The notes beneath the pieces are model-generated. The model ran no database searches. It saw only the letters and a list, made by a program, of their open reading frames with translations, and had not been told where the DNA came from. A DNA stretch of 41,599 bases from Syntrophaceae bacterium (GTDB lineage Bacteria > Desulfobacterota > Syntrophia > Syntrophales > Smithellaceae): assembly GCA_003141615.1 (NCBI GenBank), contig PLMV01000094.1:1-41599 (forward strand), given 5' to 3'. A program made the translations under genes and the position numbers. Shown in pieces: positions 40,098 to 41,599 of the stretch. Each line of letters begins with the position of its first letter. Within the stretch, counting starts at the first letter, position 1.

Positions 40098-40949
40098 ATG
40101 ATAAAGAAAATCCTCATTCCTACCGATGGTTCCGCTAATAGTCTCACCGCTTTGGAATACGGAATTTATGTCGCCCGTAAACTCAACGCCGCCTTAATCG
40201 GCCTTTATGTTCTGGATGTGAATTTGATTCAGGGGCCGATGCTGACTGACATTTCCGGTTCAGTAGGAATGCCGCCTTATGACGGTTTTTTTGATGCCAT
40301 TGAAACATCTCTTAATGAAAAAGCGGATTTTATCTTAAAAGATTTTCAGAAGCGCTGCCAGGAATCCGGCATCAAGGCCGAAGTAAGAAAAACGATTGGT
40401 AAAATCAGCCCAATAATCATCGAAGAAGCCCAAAACGCTGATTTAATTCTAATGGCAAAAAAAGGCGAACACTTTCACTTAAAGGAAGGCGGGCTTCTTG
40501 GTTCTGTTGCCGAAGCTGTTATCCGTAATTCGGGCAAACCGGTGCTGGTCACTCCTGAGAATTTTCTGGAAATAGAAAGCATGGGGCTTGCTTACGACGG
40601 CAGTGATTCGGCGTCCAAAGCTTTAAAGCTTTCTTTGGAATTATCAGACCAAGCTGTCTGGCCGCTGACAGCTGTCATCATCACATCAGACACGAAAAAA
40701 GCCGATACTTTATCCACACAGATAGAAGACATGAATCAAAAAGAATCAGTTGCCCCGACATCTGATTGCGAAATAATAATCCTGTCCGGCAAAGAATCCA
40801 ATGAAATTATCAAGTTCATCCTGGAAGGCGCCGTGGAATTAATGGTCATGGGAGCCTATGGACACAACCGTCTGCGCGAATTACTCTTAGGCAGCACTAC
40901 ATCTCACGTTATCCGCAAAAGCCCGATTCCGGTTTTGCTGACACGATAG
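40098..40949 (+). CDS. Tandem-domain universal stress protein
   Basis: A 283-aa protein with two UspA domains. The first (residues 1-153) has KKILIPTDGSANSLTALEYG and LILMAKKGEHFHLKEGGLLGSVAEAVIRNSGKPVLV; its GxxG motif is altered (KGEH). The second (about 155-283) has LAYDGSDSASKAL and LMVMGAYGHNRLRELLLGSTTSHVIRKSPIPVLL, a full Gly-x2-Gly-x9-Gly-Ser ATP-binding motif. Only the second domain is therefore likely to bind ATP. Such proteins respond to starvation and redox stress. It starts after AGAGAGAAA. Confidence 0.92.
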   Translation: MIKKILIPTDGSANSLTALEYGIYVARKLNAALIGLYVLDVNLIQGPMLTDISGSVGMPPYDGFFDAIETSLNEKADFILKDFQKRCQESGIKAEVRKTIGKISPIIIEEAQNADLILMAKKGEHFHLKEGGLLGSVAEAVIRNSGKPVLVTPENFLEIESMGLAYDGSDSASKALKLSLELSDQAVWPLTAVIITSDTKKADTLSTQIEDMNQKESVAPTSDCEIIILSGKESNEIIKFILEGAVELMVMGAYGHNRLRELLLGSTTSHVIRKSPIPVLLTR

Positions 40950-41016
40950 TCAGCATATTGGGATGGACCGTATGCTCTTAATCACTTCTTCCTGACATTT
41001 TGTGGCCAATATTTCA

Positions 41017-41045
41017 TTGACATACATGACCGCGTTTCTTATAAT
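41017..41045 (+). promoter_or_regulatory. Consensus sigma-70 promoter of the PilZ gene
   Basis: TTGACA at 41017-41022, 17 bases, TATAAT at 41040-41045: a perfect match in both boxes and spacing. The leader to the ATG is about 75 bases. Confidence 0.88.
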
Positions 41046-41127
41046 TCAAGCATGAATAAGCAGGGTTTGAAGTGAAGGTTTTTTCAAAACGAGCATTCTG
41101 GAGTAAATAAAGGAGGAATGAATCGTT

Positions 41128-41490
41128 ATGGACGAAAAAAGAATAGCGCCAAGACTGGAGGAGGAAAATGAGGTTACTATAAGTGTCATCTCCAGCAGAA
41201 AAAATCTTCCTAAAGAAAAAATCACATATAACTATATAAAGGATGTCTCTGTATCCGGTGCAAAACTTCAGACCAATATTCTTTTGCCCGTAGATACCCT
41301 CCTCATGATAGAAATGACATTAAAGACTCTGCAACAAAAGATAATCGCCATAGTAAAAGTAAAATGGGTTAAAATCATCATTGATGATGAGTCTTATGAG
41401 GCGGGCGTGGAATTCGTCAATACACCCATCTACGCAATCAAGAAACTTGAGGATTACATCTCGTGGAAACAAAAGAGTAACGAGTCTTAA
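41128..41490 (+). CDS. PilZ-domain c-di-GMP-binding protein
   Basis: A 120-aa single PilZ domain. The N-terminal RIAPR (R5-x3-R9) and DVSVSGAKLQ (the D/N-x-S-x-x-G motif) are the two c-di-GMP contact motifs, and the beta barrel ends with YEAGVEFVN. It should bind cyclic di-GMP and modulate a partner, often motility or polysaccharide export. A polysaccharide locus lies in the same window but far away. AAAGGAGG sits 10 bases before the ATG. A stand-alone gene with its own strong promoter. Confidence 0.93.
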   Translation: MDEKRIAPRLEEENEVTISVISSRKNLPKEKITYNYIKDVSVSGAKLQTNILLPVDTLLMIEMTLKTLQQKIIAIVKVKWVKIIIDDESYEAGVEFVNTPIYAIKKLEDYISWKQKSNES

Positions 41491-41599
41491 TCCGGTTTAA
41501 GCATACTTGTCTAAAATTTCTTACTTCCTGTAATGTTATTTTTCTTATTTTCCCAATTTACACAACATTTCAACCAGTAAGTGTGCCACGAGGCTGCAC

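Noticed and set aside
39396-40949. MORN protein plus stress protein as a toxin-antitoxin pair
   Set aside because: YwqK-like repeats can be antitoxins, but no toxin-like gene adjoins; the neighbour is an ordinary universal stress protein.

Overview
This window looks like a chromosomal contig of a Gram-negative anaerobe, most likely a deltaproteobacterium of the Syntrophales (Smithella/Syntrophus-like) type. That placement is an inference. It rests on the mix of an ABC-exported glycan locus, pyruvate phosphate dikinase beside GTP-type PEP carboxykinase, a crotonase, a 4Fe-4S flavoprotein, PilZ and universal stress proteins, and several families of short dispersed repeats. No rRNA, tRNA or CRISPR array was seen. 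The first 20 bases are identical to the right end of an insertion-sequence remnant at 7953-8086, so the window probably begins at a repeat-induced assembly edge.

Positions 1-22080 hold a surface-polysaccharide locus read entirely on the + strand. It encodes nucleotide-sugar enzymes (hexapeptide acetyltransferase, two DegT/DnrJ aminotransferases, a FlaA1/PglF-type membrane 4,6-dehydratase, two other SDR proteins), two small phosphoglycosyl transferases that can start glycans on undecaprenyl phosphate, GT2 and GT9 glycosyltransferases, two GT-C-like membrane proteins, a FemAB/GNAT-like acyltransferase and an ABC exporter pair (Wzm/Wzt type). The enzyme set fits a di-amino or amino-deoxy sugar of the bacillosamine or Qui3N/Fuc3N class. 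The locus is a mosaic: AT-rich genes alternate with more GC-rich ones, an AAA/DUF4143 ATPase gene sits inside it, and at least three gene remnants are present (acetyltransferase, epimerase, glycosyltransferase). One aminotransferase is fused to a PglF-like membrane domain. A strong hairpin at 22051-22076 ends the locus.

Positions 22155-26873 are a compact two-gene PEP/pyruvate/oxaloacetate module (ppdK, GTP-dependent pckG) with a candidate promoter and a textbook terminator. From 27218 to 32420 the genes run on the - strand: a crotonase with its own near-consensus promoter, a broken transposase, a KimA-like APC transporter with a small upstream partner, and an XRE regulator / ImmA-type protease / Fe-S flavoprotein operon with a perfect palindromic operator over the -10 element. 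From 32603 to 36598 (+) come a secreted protein with two cysteine-rich (GLG1-like) repeats, a glycerophosphodiester phosphodiesterase, a PlsC-alpha/beta hydrolase fusion, and a MoaE-like protein.

The most unusual stretch is 36598-37909. An HNH homing-type endonuclease gene on the - strand is packaged as an integron-style gene cassette. Its stop codon lies in the R'' box of a 61-bp attC-like site, and a matching R' box lies just before its start codon. The cassette sits between two 46-bp direct copies of the 3' end of the neighbouring gpsA-like gene, exactly 1130 bp apart, and next to a MITE-like repeat. No integrase is visible. The window closes with a MORN-repeat protein, a tandem universal stress protein and a PilZ protein behind a perfect sigma-70-type promoter.

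Two families of dispersed non-coding elements recur. Family A has ATACCAAT-type terminal inverted repeats, and three copies begin at or within 5 bases of a stop codon. Family B is a chain of mini-hairpins; two copies end immediately before a start codon, and one supplies the last codons and stop of a gene.
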